DNA from: Peromyscus leucopus
Taxonomy: Eukaryota > Chordata > Mammalia > Rodentia > Cricetidae
NCBI RefSeq assembly: GCF_004664715.2
Contig: NC_051083.1
Span: 98,733,661 to 98,797,660, forward strand
Direction: 5' to 3'
DNA length: 64,000 nucleotides
The notes below the pieces were generated by a model, which was given only the letters and a program-made list of their open reading frames with translations, ran no database searches and was not told where the DNA came from. The first letter of the stretch is position 1, and each line of letters begins with the position of its first letter. The position numbers and the translations under genes are program-made. Positions 31,213 through 44,254 of this stretch are shown one piece after another.

Positions 31213-33294
31213 CGGCAGGAAAAATGAAACACGTTAATTTATATTTATTAACTAAATAAAATAAAACACTAATTGAGCAGTAATGACTAAAGAGAGCTAA
31301 TACACATTATTTTGCCACCCTCTAACTGATTTACTACTTTTAATCAAAGGTCATGACGCTTTGAGTCAAAAAAAAAAAAAATGAAGCTGGTTGGTAAATC
31401 TAATGTAATATAAAACTTTACCTAAATAATTAAAAACCTTTATGATAAGACTTACTAAATCCTGTTTTACTTTGTTGTGATGAACAGGTATGCACTTCTC
31501 TGCATTTATAATCTCAATTCTGAAAGGGAAGGTAATCCATTAGGAAGTGAATAAAAAGCAATGAGAACGTAAAATATTCATAGTGTCATATAATAGTTGA
31601 ACAGGAAAATTCTTTATATATTTAGAAAGATATAATGTGTAATAGGAATTAAAATTGCTCTATAATTCCAGAGATAGAACCAAGCTCAATAAGAAAAACT
31701 ACATGAAACAAATTTCATTCCAACATAAAAGAATATTTCCTGAATTTTGGAGTATTTATATTTATGCACAGGCAGGATGACTATTAGGCAGAAATATATA
31801 AAGATTATTAAAATATTTATTTATAGATTGGACTAGGAGAATTAGTTTAAGGTATTTAATTTTCTCAGAAATTTATTCTATATTATGTGACTTATTATTT
31901 TCATAATTTGTCACATGATTGTGTCAGTGTAGTCACTTAATAAAGTATCATTCTTAAATATCTATGCCAACTCCTTTATGTACTGAAAATATTTTATTAT
32001 ACAGCTCATAGTCTGAAAAATATTGTAAGTGACCTGCAATGAATTGATTGACTACAAATTTGGAGGCTTATCTCTCCAGAAATGCAAGAGTAGAGTGTCA
32101 CTTCACAAGTCTAAATTAGGCATCTCTTCTTCAATTTTAATGATCCTACTTTCTGACCTGAAGAGGAAACTGGAAGGCTTGAGCTATTGAAGTGGTTACT
32201 GTTTGTTTTCTAGTTTTAATAATACATCACTTATCCCAGGTCAATGTTTAATCATTAAAACAGGAAGCCAAAAGAAATGTCTTTGAATAGAATTTGGAAA
32301 ATAATTTTCACTTTGATCTAATATTCATAGACTTTAAAAGAATCTTTGAGGAAATGTTTCTTTGAGTATTTTAAAATGTAGTGAAACAAACCTTATATAT
32401 AGCTGCTATATAGCATTGCAAGTATTTAAAATATTTCATTTTTATTAATTTAGGTACTTATACTAGATATGAATCAAGATCATTAGATTCTTAGAAATTC
32501 CTTTTTGATCAAACCTAATGTAAGTATCATTAATGATAATTTCTCTTATATTTCACTTAAGTTCATTGAAAGGAATTTTCTCATGTAATAAAATGAACCC
32601 ACTAGGCTTTATTTTTTTGGCCTGATTATATTGCTAATATAGTATGTTTAATTTTATATTGAAGTAAATATGTAATGTAACATTTTAAGACCTTGAATTT
32701 AAGCTTTAAAATTATTTCAATGGCTTTTTTCACTAGCATTAAGTATACATTAATTTTAAAATATTTACTTACATGTGGTGCATAGAATTTCAGAGAAGCT
32801 ATAAAGATGAGTCACTTTCTATGCATAGACTTCATCTTAAAATTATTTTCATTCTAGTAAAATATTTTTATTGATCTGGGAATTGAAGCCAGAATTTTAC
32901 ACATTACCCAAATGCTACTACCAATCAACATTTAATGCTAATATCCACATTTTGCATGAGCCTGAGTTCTCGAGAAGAGAAGATCCAATATAATGATATA
33001 AATATATATATGAATTTATATAGATTAGCTTATACAATAAGGTTAAAATAGTAACAACAGCTATTTCTCTCCAAAGAGTCTGAGTACTTAGTAGTATTTT
33101 TGTCCTTGAGGCTGAATGCTTGAGCAGTCACAATCTGAAATTGAAGATCTTCAGACTGCCTGGAGAGCCACTGGTCCTTCGTTCACATCAGAAGCCTGGA
33201 AATAATGATTCTAGTTTCTGTGAAAGAATCAGAAGCAACAGCAATGGGGAAAATTAACTCAGCACCAAGAAAGCAACAGGTGTGATAAGTATCT
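31213..33294. other. Unassigned AT-rich DNA, possible ID/B4 relic at 32870-32935
   Basis: Largely unrecognised. 'gggaattgaagccagaattttacac' near 32878 resembles a decayed reverse ID- or B4-type SINE. Confidence 0.35.
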
Positions 33295-33445
33295 CCTTGT
33301 AGACAGCCTAGCTGAATTAATGAATTCGAGGTTCAGTGAGAGACTCTATGGAGACTAACAAAGTAAGACATGCCACATGGATCCCTGTCTTCCATATTCA
33401 TGCATACACTCAGGCACGCACACATGAACACATAAATACATATAC
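33295..33445 (+). mobile_element. Diverged rodent SINE (B4/RSINE-like)
   Basis: 'tgaattcgaggttcagtgagagactc' and a CA-rich tail with 'cactcaggcacgcacacatg' resemble the right half of a composite rodent SINE. Family uncertain. Confidence 0.4.
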
Positions 33446-33686
33446 AACATACACTTATGTGTATTGTAAACTTAGTATTTGGTAATGTAGCATTGAAATG
33501 TAAATAGGATATAGAATGGACCAATTTACAAAGAGTAGAAATTAGAAATAACTTTTCATGATTATTTTGATGTTCTAAGTAATATGACATGATATGCATG
33601 TTAAACGATACCTGGGATTGTTCCATTCTATTTTTGTGAAAACAATAATATAATAATGAGAGATTTTAATAGATTGGTAACCCACT

Positions 33687-33849
33687 CTTTTTTTTTTTTT
33701 TTTTTTTGGTTTTTCGGCAGGGTTTCTCTGTGTAGCTTTGAGCTTTTCCTGTAACTCAGTTGGTAGCCCAGGCTGGCCTCAAACTCACAGAGATCCACCT
33801 GGCTCTGCCTCCCAGGTGCTGGGATTAAAGGCATGCACCACCACCACCT
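33687..33849 (-). mobile_element. B1 SINE with near-perfect TSD
   Basis: A T-run, 'cagggtttctctgtgtagc', 'tcaaactcacagagatcc' and 'gggattaaaggcatgcacc'. Flanks are ggtaacccact (33676-33686) and ggaaacccact (33850-33860). Confidence 0.94.
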
Positions 33850-33929
33850 GGAAACCCACTTGTTTTAAGAGTATATAAATTCCAATGTGAAAACCTGTTA
33901 ACATCTTGTTTTAATCTGTTATTTTTCTT

Positions 33930-34274
33930 TTTAAAAAATTAACATATAGTTATACCACTTCTCCATTCCTTTCTTTCCTCACTCAAGCTCCCTCTATGTT
34001 CCCCTTCATTATCAGCTTGATTGCCTTTTTATTGTTATTTAACACAGCAGCTTCTGTTGCTATATTGAATATAAGGGACAGGCAACAGGGAGCTTCCATC
34101 CCAGTTCCATATAGATCATTTTTTTTTGTCCTGTGATCAAGGCAACAATAATTTCATCAATAGGATCTTATCATTTAGTTTTGGTTGGGCAACAAAAGCA
34201 ATAACAATTGTTTCTACTGTTTTGAGTAACTTAGGGGACTTTCTGGCCAACAGGACATAGGGAGGTTGTGCAAG
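33930..34274 (-). mobile_element. Probable L1 3' UTR fragment
   Basis: 'tccattcctttctttcctc', 'ttgggcaacaaaagcaataac' and 'ggaggttgtgcaag' resemble reverse-oriented Lx 3' UTR text. The ERV at 34275 would then have landed in it. Confidence 0.45.
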
Positions 34275-34613
34275 TGCTATGGATTATGCTCATTGTTAAT
34301 AATAAGCTGATTAGCCAATAGCTGAGCAGGAAGAGATTGAGCATGAGAGGCAGATTAGGAGAATGTTGGGAAGAAGGGCAGAACCAGGAGTCACCAGCCA
34401 AATGCAGAGGGACCAAGATGAGAATGCTGTACTGAAAAAAGGTATCAAGCCACATGGATAAATATAGAAGAAAATATGGGTTAATTTAAGTGTACGAGCT
34501 AGTCAGTAATAAGCCTGAGTCATTAGCCAAACTTTTATAAATAATCAGCCTGTGAGTGATAATTTCAGAAGAAACACAGAATAGGGAAGAACAGAGAAAA
34601 GCCTGGGTTTACA
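34275..34613 (+). mobile_element. 5' LTR of an old non-autonomous ERV
   Basis: Starts 'tgctatggattatgctcattg' and ends 'gcctgggtttaca'. It aligns throughout by eye with the 3' LTR at 37708-38065 ('gggttaatttaagtgtacgagctag' against 'gggttaatttaagtgtaagagctag'). The two differ at many positions, so the insertion is old. Confidence 0.9.
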
Positions 34614-35271
34614 TATGATGCTCCACATAAATCCTGAAAAAGGTTAAAAAAGGGGTTCTAGATACGTAAAAATGGAGCCAAGAGCAGCTTCATAGTTCAT
34701 GTCTCTTCCCCTAGCTGCAGTGTATGGGCTTGGGCTGCAGCATGGTGGATTCCCACTGGGAAACACAGAGGCATCTCCAAGCCTCACAATGTACTGTACT
34801 TTATTTTTACTGACGATTTAGCTTTTATTCATACAGACAAAGAGGATTACAGATACTCAGTAAAGACAGATTTAGACTGAAAAAAAAACTCTGAACAGGT
34901 CACAGTATATTGAAAAGATGTGTGTAGGCTTGTAGGAAAGAGGAGAAAGGGTATAGACAGATATAAATTTAAAAATAATTTAAGTAAAGTCCTTGAGAGA
35001 GAAACAGTAATAAAAATTTATGATAAGCCACGTAAGAATGGAAAGTGCACAGAGTGTCTGATTATGTATCTTATTATGTTCTCTTTAAATGTTTTTGACT
35101 ACCATGAGACATTTGACTATGGAAGCTGCTAGACTAAACCAACCTATATAGTTAAAAAATATCTTGACTCCAAAATTTAAGTCAAAAGGTATGTCACTTT
35201 GGGGGAAAGGTCATGGTTTTGTTTCCACAAGAAATGAGAGACTATAGATTCATTCTGGGTTAAGAAAAATC

Positions 35272-35618
35272 TGTAGCTGGAGAGTCCAGCTCCTGCCAAG
35301 TCCTGGCAGTCCTGCAGCCCACTTATAAAATGAGCACACAGATTCTTATATTATTTAAACTGTTTGGCCTAATGGCTCAGGTTTCTAGCTATCTAGTTTT
35401 TATATCTTAAATTAACCCATTTCTATAAATCTATACCTTGCCACATGGTTCGTGGCTTACCAGTACCTTACATGTTGGTACTCATGGCGGCGGCTGGCTG
35501 TGTCTCCTGACTCATCCTTCCTGTTCCCAAAATTCTCTTCTCTGCTTGTCTTGCCTATACTTCCTGCCTGGCTACTGGATAATCAGCATTTTATTTATAC
35601 AGAGTGATATCCACAGCA
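35272..35618 (-). mobile_element. Nested antisense solo LTR with perfect 6-bp TSD
   Basis: The minus strand starts TGCTGTGGATATCACTC and ends CTCTCCAGCTACA (347 bp). It resembles the young LTR at 55493 ('gccgccgccatgagtacc' against 'gctgccgccatgacc'). TSD aaaatc lies at 35266-35271 and 35619-35624. It splits the internal region of the older ERV. Confidence 0.95.
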
Positions 35619-36547
35619 AAAATCAGGTTGAATTGAGGAAGACCCCCTGAAATCCTATCTACAGACATGAGAAAATAAATCTAAAGTAACTAACTACATG
35701 ACATGTGATGTATATTTTACCTGCTCAAACATAAAACAAAAAATTATCTTTGGCTGACATGTACAATGCACAGTTTGTATTTATATTAATAAAGTTATGT
35801 ATGTTATCTTTAAAAGTTTATATATTTTCAGAATAAGTGGACCAGATACCAATAAAATTGGATGGCCCAGATGATCCAATGTTTCAATGCACCTCTGTTA
35901 TAGTTTCCTCTAAGTTCTGCATCCAAAACAGCTTCAAGGCTTCTGGCTGAGTTGGACCAGCCACACAAAATACCCCAGTCAGGACTTAACCATAATTCTT
36001 AATTTTCTCATGGTCCCTATAAGATAAACTGTGCCCCCAATCAACAGGAAGTGATTTAAAGAACTATGCCCATATTCCCAAAATGTAGATTATGAATGTT
36101 TGTCTTTTTTTAGGGATTGCTTATAAATTGTTATTGGTAATAATAAATCTCTTTATAGAGAAGAAAGGGGATATTATGTAGGAATGATGGAGAAAAAGGT
36201 AGATTATTATGATGAAAGAATAGTAGATTACTAAATCTAATCCAAAATACAACTGTTCATCTCAAAATACTTTACACTGGCATGGATTTTAGTTTATTGA
36301 TACGAATTTAAGGTCAATTTTGTTATAATGTATGCATATTTTTACCCTTGTTTAAGGCATTATGTTTACACAGTTCTTTTACAAATGTAATACATAATTA
36401 AATACATACACACACACACACATATATACATCTAAAATAGTCAAACTTATAGCCATATTAGTTAAGTTTCTAGGTATACAAAGATATATTTCAAAAAGAT
36501 AGGTAAACTTCAAATACTTCAAAGACCTACAGAATAAGGTTGATGGT

Positions 36548-36911
36548 GATGCTCTGTATGCTGTGAATGTGTTGCTCTGATTGGTTGATAAATAAAATGT
36601 TGATTGGCTAGGAACCAGACAGGAAGTATAGGTGGAATATGTAGACAAGGAGAATTCTGGGAAGAGGAAGGCTGAATGAGGAAATACCAGCCCACTGTCC
36701 AGGGAGCAGCATGGAATGATGCACAGGTAAAGCCGTGGAACATGTGGCAACATATAGATTAACAGAAATGGGCTGAGTTTAACTGTAAGAGCTAGTTAGT
36801 GGTAGGCCTGAGCTAATGGCCAAACTATTTTAATTAATGTAAGCCTTTGTGTGTTTACTTGGGTCTGAGTGGCTGTAGACTGGGTGGGACACAAGAAAAC
36901 TTTCAGGTACA
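36548..36911 (+). mobile_element. Nested solo LTR, sense orientation
   Basis: Starts 'tgatgctctgtatgctgtg' and ends 'gaaaactttcaggtaca' (364 bp). Flanks are gatggt (36542-36547) and tatggt (36912-36917), five of six equal. It belongs to the same LTR superfamily ('gttgctctgattggttgataaataaaat'). Confidence 0.85.
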
Positions 36912-37707
36912 TATGGTATTTTAATTGTTTTAAGAACTTAGACTTTTCTTGACACTGAGAAACAACTGCTCCTGGCAGCATCAATTACTTCAAAGGTGAT
37001 AGGCATCAAAGAAACTCCTTGTGGAGTTTGCTTTCAATGTGCCAAGGCTAGCTATTTGGGCAAGAAACTGCTCCTGCCTGGACTGCTTGACAGTATGTTA
37101 TATAAACTGGACATATAGGACCCATAGGAAAATGACCGCTGAACTTTGCTAAAACAAGGTGGGATGTCCCTTCATGGTTTCTGCTTCACAGCAGAAAATG
37201 TCAGACATTCTGCAAGACACAGTGGAAAGCAACTGATGAATTTTGCCAATACAAGCCAGGACAGTCCTTCAATTTCCTGCTTCACTGACAAGTCTGCCAG
37301 ATAGTCTAGGCCTGTAGTCTGAAGATGGATGTTCCAACATTACAGAAGAACTTTGGATGACTGTCCAGGCAGCCAGATGTCTCTGTCATTTCTAGAGTTT
37401 TGGATTTCTTACAATGCACTTCATGCTTACTCAGGTATTATTATATCCTTCTGGGGTCTTTGATGGAATTTAAGACTAGATAGTTATAATTATAGTTTTC
37501 CTTAGCTATGAAAAAAGGTAAATTAGATATTAAACTTTAGACTCACAATGATAAGATAGATGATAGTATATTTCTTTATAATTTTGCCAAATACAAATCA
37601 ACTGGATAGTGTAACTGCAATTTTTACTTGATAACTGTTTTTATTCTATATAATTTTGCTATATTATGGTTAAAACTTTCCTTTTTAACTAAAGAAAAAG
37701 GGGGAAA

Positions 37708-38065
37708 TGCTATGGATTATGCTCATTGTTAGTAATAAAGCTTATTGGCTCATAGCTGGGCAGGAAGAGATTGAGTATGAAAGCCAGACTAGGAAAATGC
37801 TGCATAGAGGAAGGGCAGAGTTAAGTGTTGCCAGTCAGATACAGAGTGAACAAGATGAGAATGTCATCTTGATGAGAGAAGGTACAAAGCCATATAGCCA
37901 AACATAGATAAGAATTATGGGTTAATTTAAGTGTAAGAGCTAGTTAGTAATAAGCTTGAGCTACCAGCCTAGCATTTATAATTAACATAAGCCTCTGTGT
38001 GGTAATTTTGGAAGTGGCTGTGGGGTATTTGAGATTTGCTGGCATGACAGAAACTTCTACCTACA
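37708..38065 (+). mobile_element. 3' LTR of the old non-autonomous ERV
   Basis: Starts 'tgctatggattatgctcattg' right after the polypurine tract and ends 'aacttctacctaca'. Flanking hexamers tgcaag (34269-34274) and cccaag (38066-38071) agree at four of six positions, consistent with a decayed TSD. Confidence 0.92.
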
Positions 38066-38239
38066 CCCAAGTCTGGAATTGGATTTATATTTATTTATAT
38101 TTAATAACCTAATGCTTCTGGAATAGTTTTATCAGCCCACACAGAGCACCTCTTTTCAAACTCTGGAAATTAGTTTACTGAGTATCATATTTCCTTATGT
38201 TTTTACATACATCCTTAATTTTAGCTGGCATTCCCACCT

Positions 38240-38740
38240 CTGCTATTTTGATAGTTTTTTCATAATAGTGTACATATAAAGTGAAAAATATATAGACTTG
38301 AAGTTTGTGGTTTGATGGGTTATCACAAAACCAACACATCTAATGAATTGAAGAATTATCACTTGTTAGATCTGCTTCGTGTCTCCCAAATCACTAAAGA
38401 AGTTAAACAATTTTATATGATTGTTAATCATTTAGATATAGTCTTTTTGGGTTTTGCCCATATTTATTTGTTTTCTTTTTACTGGTTTGTAACAGTTTTA
38501 TGTATTTCTTGTTAGAATACTGGAGTTGGTTACAGGCATATTTCTATAATCATTACCTTTTATTTAACATTTTAATGATAACATTTAATTCATAAAAGTT
38601 CTAAATTTTAAGGTATTATTGTTCCTTTATTTCTTCTTAATGGCTCGGACTTTTTATATCCTGTTGAAATGGTCATTCTCTACTTCAATGTCATGGAAAT
38701 ACTTTTCTAAGTTACCATTAATTTTTTTTTCTTTTCATTT
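38240..38740 (-). mobile_element. Ancient L1M-type LINE, ORF2 region
   Basis: 'gttttgcccatatttatttg', 'aaaagttctaaattttaagg' and 'ttcttcttaatggctcgg' follow old mammalian L1 ORF2 in reverse. Decayed. Confidence 0.65.
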
Positions 38741-38754
38741 TTTTTGTTTGTTTT

Positions 38755-38965
38755 ATCAGTCATGTTTGGTTCTATCCTATGTCTCTGGGCTATCCAGTCT
38801 CCAGTATCTGGCCATTCAGACAATGTCAGACATGGGCTCTCTCTTGATGTTTGAGCTTGAAGTTGATATTGGTTGGACACTCCCACAATTTCTGAGCTAC
38901 TATTACCCCATCACATCTTGCAGGATGTAATGTATGGGAGAAGAATTTTTAAAAAAGAGCTCTCA
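38755..38965 (-). mobile_element. L1 (Lx-type) 3' UTR fragment
   Basis: 'gatattggttggacactcccacaatttctgagc' and 'accccatcacatcttgcagg' are the reverse of the segment seen in plus orientation at 49937-50001. Confidence 0.65.
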
Positions 38966-39199
38966 TAGACTTTGATCAGATACTTCAGATGGCAGACCAC
39001 CAATAATTTAATAAACTATTTAATTGCAAATTTTTTTCTTTAACATTTTTGTAAGTCCACATTTTGTTCAGATTTATTTTTCACTGACAATTTTTTTTCT
39101 GTACCAAGAACCCATTCCAAAGGCCACACTGGTCGTGTCACAATGTTGCCCTTGGCTCTGCCTGGCAGATTTTTGTTTTTCACTGCTTTTGAGTTTTAG

Positions 39200-39775
39200 G
39201 TTGTGATGGTCATGTATTTTGTACAGCAGACTTGAATTGGGATTTGTCTGATGTTTCTATCATAGTATTTATAGTATTTGAGAGAAAAGTGAATACCCTT
39301 CTCATACAGAAAGCCATCAGATATTAACATTATGATGCTGGTTGTTGACTGATCACTGACTGTTGCTACTGTTGGCAGGTACCAACATTACACTGCTCAT
39401 TGTTCCCATTTTCATCCTATACTTCAGTTATGTGCAGGTCACCTTAGAAAGTGTGGATTTACTTTTCTCCATTAAGTCATTCATCAGTATGGACTTGTGG
39501 ATGTTTATTACACTACTTGATGTTTGCTGCTGACCTTGTCCCAGTGTGTCCACTGGGAGCTTTTTCAGTTGGCCTCAATGTCCCTTTGCCGTGTACCATC
39601 ACTGTGGATTTCCTCTTTAACTTTTTGAAGGTGCTAGATTTTGTAGGCTTATATTGCATAGTCTCTGACTCAATATTTATTTCTCAAAGGAAGTCCAGAT
39701 CTTTTTGGAGAAAGGTGTTAGAAACCAAGCTCGAGGTTCTCCATGTGCTCATACCTATTAGGTAACACTGCTATG
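39200..39775 (-). mobile_element. Ancient L1M-type LINE 3' region
   Basis: 'cagacttgaattgggatttgtctgatg', 'cattcatcagtatggacttgtggatg', 'gggagctttttcagttggc' and 'gttagaaaccaag' match old L1M sequence shared across mammals, in reverse. Confidence 0.72.
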
Positions 39776-40129
39776 GAGCCTTAATTACTTGCTTCTTGCA
39801 TGAGTGATACTGTTGCATAAAATGATAAACCAAAATTCAAGTAAAGCAACAGTGTCAACAGTAAACCATGGCATGCATTTAAAGTAGAAGCACATCTTCA
39901 AAATGCATGTCTCAGACATATAAAGTGAATCAAGCTGCAAAACAACTCATGTAAAGCAATGTGTATAGCTACAATATAAAGAGGAATATGGGGTGATTTT
40001 ATGGGGGCACACTATTTCTGTACTACCTCCACATATTTTGGCCGTTGTTGGTTTTTCAAACTTCATATTTTTATAATTATAAAATAATTTAAATCAAATT
40101 ATAAAAATAATTAAAATCAGCTGCCTGAG

Positions 40130-40860
40130 AGAACAGTATCTCAAGCGTAATTCTAGTGCAACAGATGTTGTACGAGTGACCAACTAATCACTGGCACAGC
40201 TAGGGATCCATACCCTGAGAGAGAGCTCACCCCTGAGTGACAGGATCCAGAGTCAGGATACCGCAGAGACCCAAGAGAGAACCAAACACGACTGGCAACA
40301 AAATTCAATGAAATGATTTCTAAGGATATAGCTGTATTCAGAGAGGCTTCCCTCAGCAACTGGTGGAAACAGATGCAGAGAGCCACAGCCAAACATTAGG
40401 CGGGGAGCTTGAGGAATCCTGTGGAAGAGGAGGAGGAAGGATTTTAGGAGCCAGTGTAGTCAAAGGCATCACAAGGAAATCCACAGAACCAACTAAGCTG
40501 GGCTCATAGGGGATCACAGAGACTAAACCATCAACCAGGAAGCCTGCATGGGACTGACCTAGGCCCTCTGCATATATGTTACAGTTGTATAACTTGGTCT
40601 ATTTGAGAGACTCCTAAAAGTGAGTGTAGGGGCTGTCTATGGCTCTGTTGCCTGCTTTGGGGACCCATTCCTCCTACTTGATTGCCACATCTAGCTTTAA
40701 AAGTAAAGAAGGTGCCTAGTCTCAGTGCAACTTGTTATGCCATTTCTGGCTGCTATTCATCTGAAAAGAAACAGAAAGGGATGGGGGGGGGTCAGAAGGA
40801 GAAAATGGAAGGAGAGGAGGGAGGGGAACTGGTTGGAATGCAAAAAAAAAATTACACCTA
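40130..40860 (+). mobile_element. L1 (Lx-type) 3' UTR with A-rich terminus
   Basis: 'gagtcaggataccgcagagacc', 'gcaactggtggaaacagatgcagag', 'gcctgcatgggactgacctaggccctctgcat' and the purine-rich end follow an Lx 3' UTR on the plus strand. Confidence 0.9.
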
Positions 40861-40869
40861 AAAAAGGGT

Positions 40870-41095
40870 AATTCTGGGTGAGCAAGATGGTTCAGTGGCT
40901 CAAAGTGCTTGCTGCACTATCCTGTCTAACTGAATTGGATCTTTGGAACCTAGAGTAGTAGGGAACTGACTCTCGAGAGTTGTACTCTGACCTCCACACA
41001 TGCACCTTGACACCTGTGTGTGCATTTACTCATATACAAGTGCATTCATGTGCAAACACACTAATAAAAACAATTATAAAAATTGTAATTGATGT
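40870..41095 (+). mobile_element. B3/B2-family SINE
   Basis: Head 'tgggtgagcaagatggttcagtggctcaaagtgcttgctgc' (A box region), then 'gttgtactctgacctccacacatgcac' and an A-rich tail. Confidence 0.85.
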
Positions 41096-42119
41096 CTCAT
41101 AAATCATTGAACAATGGAATAATGTTAATAAAATTTATGATAAAGCATTCAAAATAATTTTTAAAAGCTACAGAAAATAGCATTAAAATGTCTGTAAAAT
41201 CACAGATAGTTTAACAGTTCTACATTCTTTTTGGAAGTTGTTAAGTTAAAAAACCAAGACTGAAGTAAATAAGACTGAAGATACTCCGATTTTACAATGA
41301 GTAATACAAATAGGCAACAGTAAACAAACAAATAAACTTGTCCCATATGTCTTATGCCAAATATCAGTTCAATGACTTTTAAAAATTAAAATAATCTGAG
41401 CAACATTTTTGCTTTACAAATGAGTATCCAATATTACACTGGAAAATCTGAGCACACTTAGGTGTACAGTATTTCATAAAGTCACCATGTTCTCAGTTCC
41501 ACTAGCTTAGTTCAATTACCAATAACAAGTTCCCTGAAGACAAGTAGCAATACCAACATTTTCATGCAAGAAAAATTCAGACAATGGCAACAGTGCAGAA
41601 TATAGTTTTAATTAAATTTCATGACAAGTGTGCTTGGAATTAATTTTCTAAGGGATTAAAATAATGTTATAGAATTATTTTCTATAAACGTACATGGGAT
41701 ACCTTACTGATTCCTTCCATTTTGTTATGAATCAGAAATTCAAAATACTTCCTAATATTTTCAAATGATTTGATATGGAATGTGTGCAAAAAGTAAAAAA
41801 TGTCCACATAAGGAATTCAGGATTTATCAAGGGCCAGGCTTGGAAAAGTATTACCTATGTTTAGATTTGTGTCTACTGATAGAACATGAGGAAACATTGG
41901 TTTAAAAGTGCTTCGTTATAGAATAGCTCTGTTTCTGTAGAAGCTATCTTTCTGTGGAGTTTTTATAATTGAGAATTCAGAGTATATACAAAAATAATTT
42001 CTTTCTTTGAATCCCAAACAATTTTCAACAAATTCTCTCTCTAAGATATAAATAAAATCTATTGTATGCAGATGTTTACAAGTTTTATAATTTTCACTTT
42101 TTAAATTGTTTAATTTACT
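41096..42119. other. Unassigned AT-rich DNA
   Basis: No gene or family recognised. The 100-codon antisense frame at 41916-42218 has no known content. Confidence 0.45.
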
Positions 42120-42745
42120 CCTTAACTTTTTAAATTTTTGAATAATAATATAATTACAACATTTCTTCCTCTTCTGTACTTCCACCAAACCCTCGCATAC
42201 ATATCTCCTTGCTGTCATTCAAATTCATGGCCTTTTTTTCATTAATTGATATATATATATATATATATTCCTAAATAAAACCTCTTCAGTCCATATAAAG
42301 TAACTTGTATGCAGTTTTCAGGGCTGACCATTTGGTATTGGACCACCAATTGTGCTCTTCCCTGGGGAAGACTATTTTTTCTACTCTTGATATTCTGTAG
42401 TTAAGTGTAGTTCTTTCTGTAGGCTTGAGACCTCATGGGCTTTTTGCTGTCCACTTTGGCTTGTCTGTTGATGTTATTCTTGTAAAGCTCATGCATAGGC
42501 AGTCATTTTTCTGAGGTTTTATGGGGGTTGTATTTCATGTTACTAGGAGACACAATCTCACAGTAAATTCCCTGATCTTCTGGCTCTTACATTCTGCCCT
42601 TTCCTTCCACAATGTTCCCTGAGCCATAAGTGCAGGAGTGTTTTGTAGATGTATTCGTTAGAAATGAGCTCCACAACTCAGCATTTTGATTGGATTAGTT
42701 GTGGATTTCTGTAATTGTTTCTGTTGTTGAAATAGAAGTTTCCTT
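42120..42745 (-). mobile_element. L1 (Lx-type) 3' UTR
   Basis: 'ggcctttttttcattaattg', an AT array at 42250-42270, 'ccctggggaagactattttt', 'ggcagtcatttttctgagg' and 'ctaggagacacaatctcacag' follow a reverse Lx 3' UTR. Confidence 0.88.
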
Positions 42746-43011
42746 GATTAGGGGTAAAAACTTTACTTCTCAGGCTAGACACTAGGGAAGTTTTTTAGGA
42801 GAAGAACTTCCATACGAAAAATGCTAGTAAGAGTTATAGAAACTGAAATGAAAGAAAGATATAACTATAAATATATTTATTTAACTATTTAAATTTATTT
42901 AGTTTAAATATTTAAATATAAAAATATAAAGCCATGATAAAATGTAAATATCTCCATTACTCATACATCTACAATCAATAAGACATTATTATTTAAATTT
43001 TTGACATATAA

Positions 43012-43440
43012 TTATATTAGTCTTTTGCATTGCTGTGAATAAATCCCCCAAAAAGCAATCTCAGACATTTACATGCATCATGGTAAAAAAGATTTCATAG
43101 AGGACAGTGTTTCGTAGCATGGCTGCCAGGATCAGAGGCAAAGGAACATACAGAAAGAAGCTAGAACAATATATATTCCTGCAAAAATGCTCCCACTGAC
43201 ACATACTTTCTCCAACTCATCCCCACTGCCTGCCTTTCACAATCTCTCAGTAATGCCGTAATGTTATGTCTCCATTAAAGGGTAATCCATTCATTAATTC
43301 ATCAGGCAAATGATCTCTGCAGATCATCAGAAACAACCTGTGATGTCCTTCACTTATCTCCTAGAAGTTTCTATGTCCAATCAAGTTGAAAATCAAAATG
43401 AACTAAGTTTATTCAATTCTTGCTTCCTATAGAATGCTCA
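43012..43440 (-). mobile_element. MaLR-type LTR, diverged
   Basis: 'tattagtcttttgcattgctgtg' at the start is the reverse of a MaLR 3' end ('...cagcaatg...gactaata'). Mid-part similarity ('cattaattcatcaggcaaatg') is weaker. Confidence 0.5.
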
Positions 43441-43899
43441 ATAGAAATGCATTAAAATAGTTATTCATTTGTCTTGGTTGTTACACAGCATATAAAAATG
43501 TGTTTGTCAATGTCTGTTGCATAATTTGGGCATAGTGGAGTTGTGAAGGTATAGAATTTTCAAATGCAATTAACCTTAAGTTACTTTCAATTTGAAATGA
43601 ACTTATTTAAAAACATTATATGTAATCCCACATGGAAAACATCTCTAAAATATACACAAAAATAAGTAAGAAAAATATGTCATCAAAAAACCAACTGAGT
43701 TAGAACCAAAGAAAGTTAAGCAAAGGAACAAAGAATGCAAAAACTATAAGACATACAGAAAACATATAGTGAAATAACAAAAAAAATTCTTGATTGGCAA
43801 TTACTTTGAAAGTAAACAGACTATACTCCCAAATCAAAGGCAATGAATTAGGTGAATGAACAAAACCATAGGGTTCAACTTGGTGCAACAGTTTTTATT

Positions 43900-44105
43900 G
43901 TAATCTTACTATGTGTTATTTTGTTATGTTTTGTTGTTATCTCTCAGAAACCTGTTCCTGTCTAATAAAGGTTGAAAGAGAGTAGATCTGGTTGGGAGAG
44001 GAGGTAGGGAACAACTGGTAACAGTAGAGGGAGGTGAAACTAATTAGAATATATTATGTGAGGAAAGAATCTCTTTTCAATAAATGAAAAAAATAGAAAA
44101 AAAGA
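43900..44105 (+). mobile_element. L1 (Lx-type) 3' terminus
   Basis: 'gttgttatctctcagaaacctgttc', 'gagagtagatctggttggg' and an A-rich end parallel the terminus at 24300-24460. Confidence 0.8.
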
Positions 44106-44254
44106 CACGTGTAAGAAAACTCTTTCAGTCCCTAGACTAGATTGTATAGGGACACAGAAGTAATTGTCTTCTCAAAAGGGCTTCCTGCCACACTGCTCCA
44201 TTTGAATGTTTGCATGAGAAAGAACTTTCCTAGCACTTATATGGTATGTGAATC

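Larger units (their letters stand above)
34614..37707 (+). mobile_element. Internal region of the old ERV, non-coding, hosting two nested LTRs
   Basis: The leader ('taaaaatggagccaagagcagcttc') matches the young ERV's leader ('taaaatggagctaaaaacagcttc'). The block at 35150-35265 matches 56430-56530. The primer site is decayed. No gag, pro, pol or env frame exists, so mobility would have needed proteins supplied by another element. A polypurine tract ('aaagaaaaagggggaaa') ends at 37707. Two younger LTRs interrupt it at 35272-35618 and 36548-36911. Confidence 0.88.

Noticed and set aside
36370..36760. 124-codon minus-strand frame as a gene
   Set aside because: It is antisense to a nested solo LTR and adjacent ERV interior.
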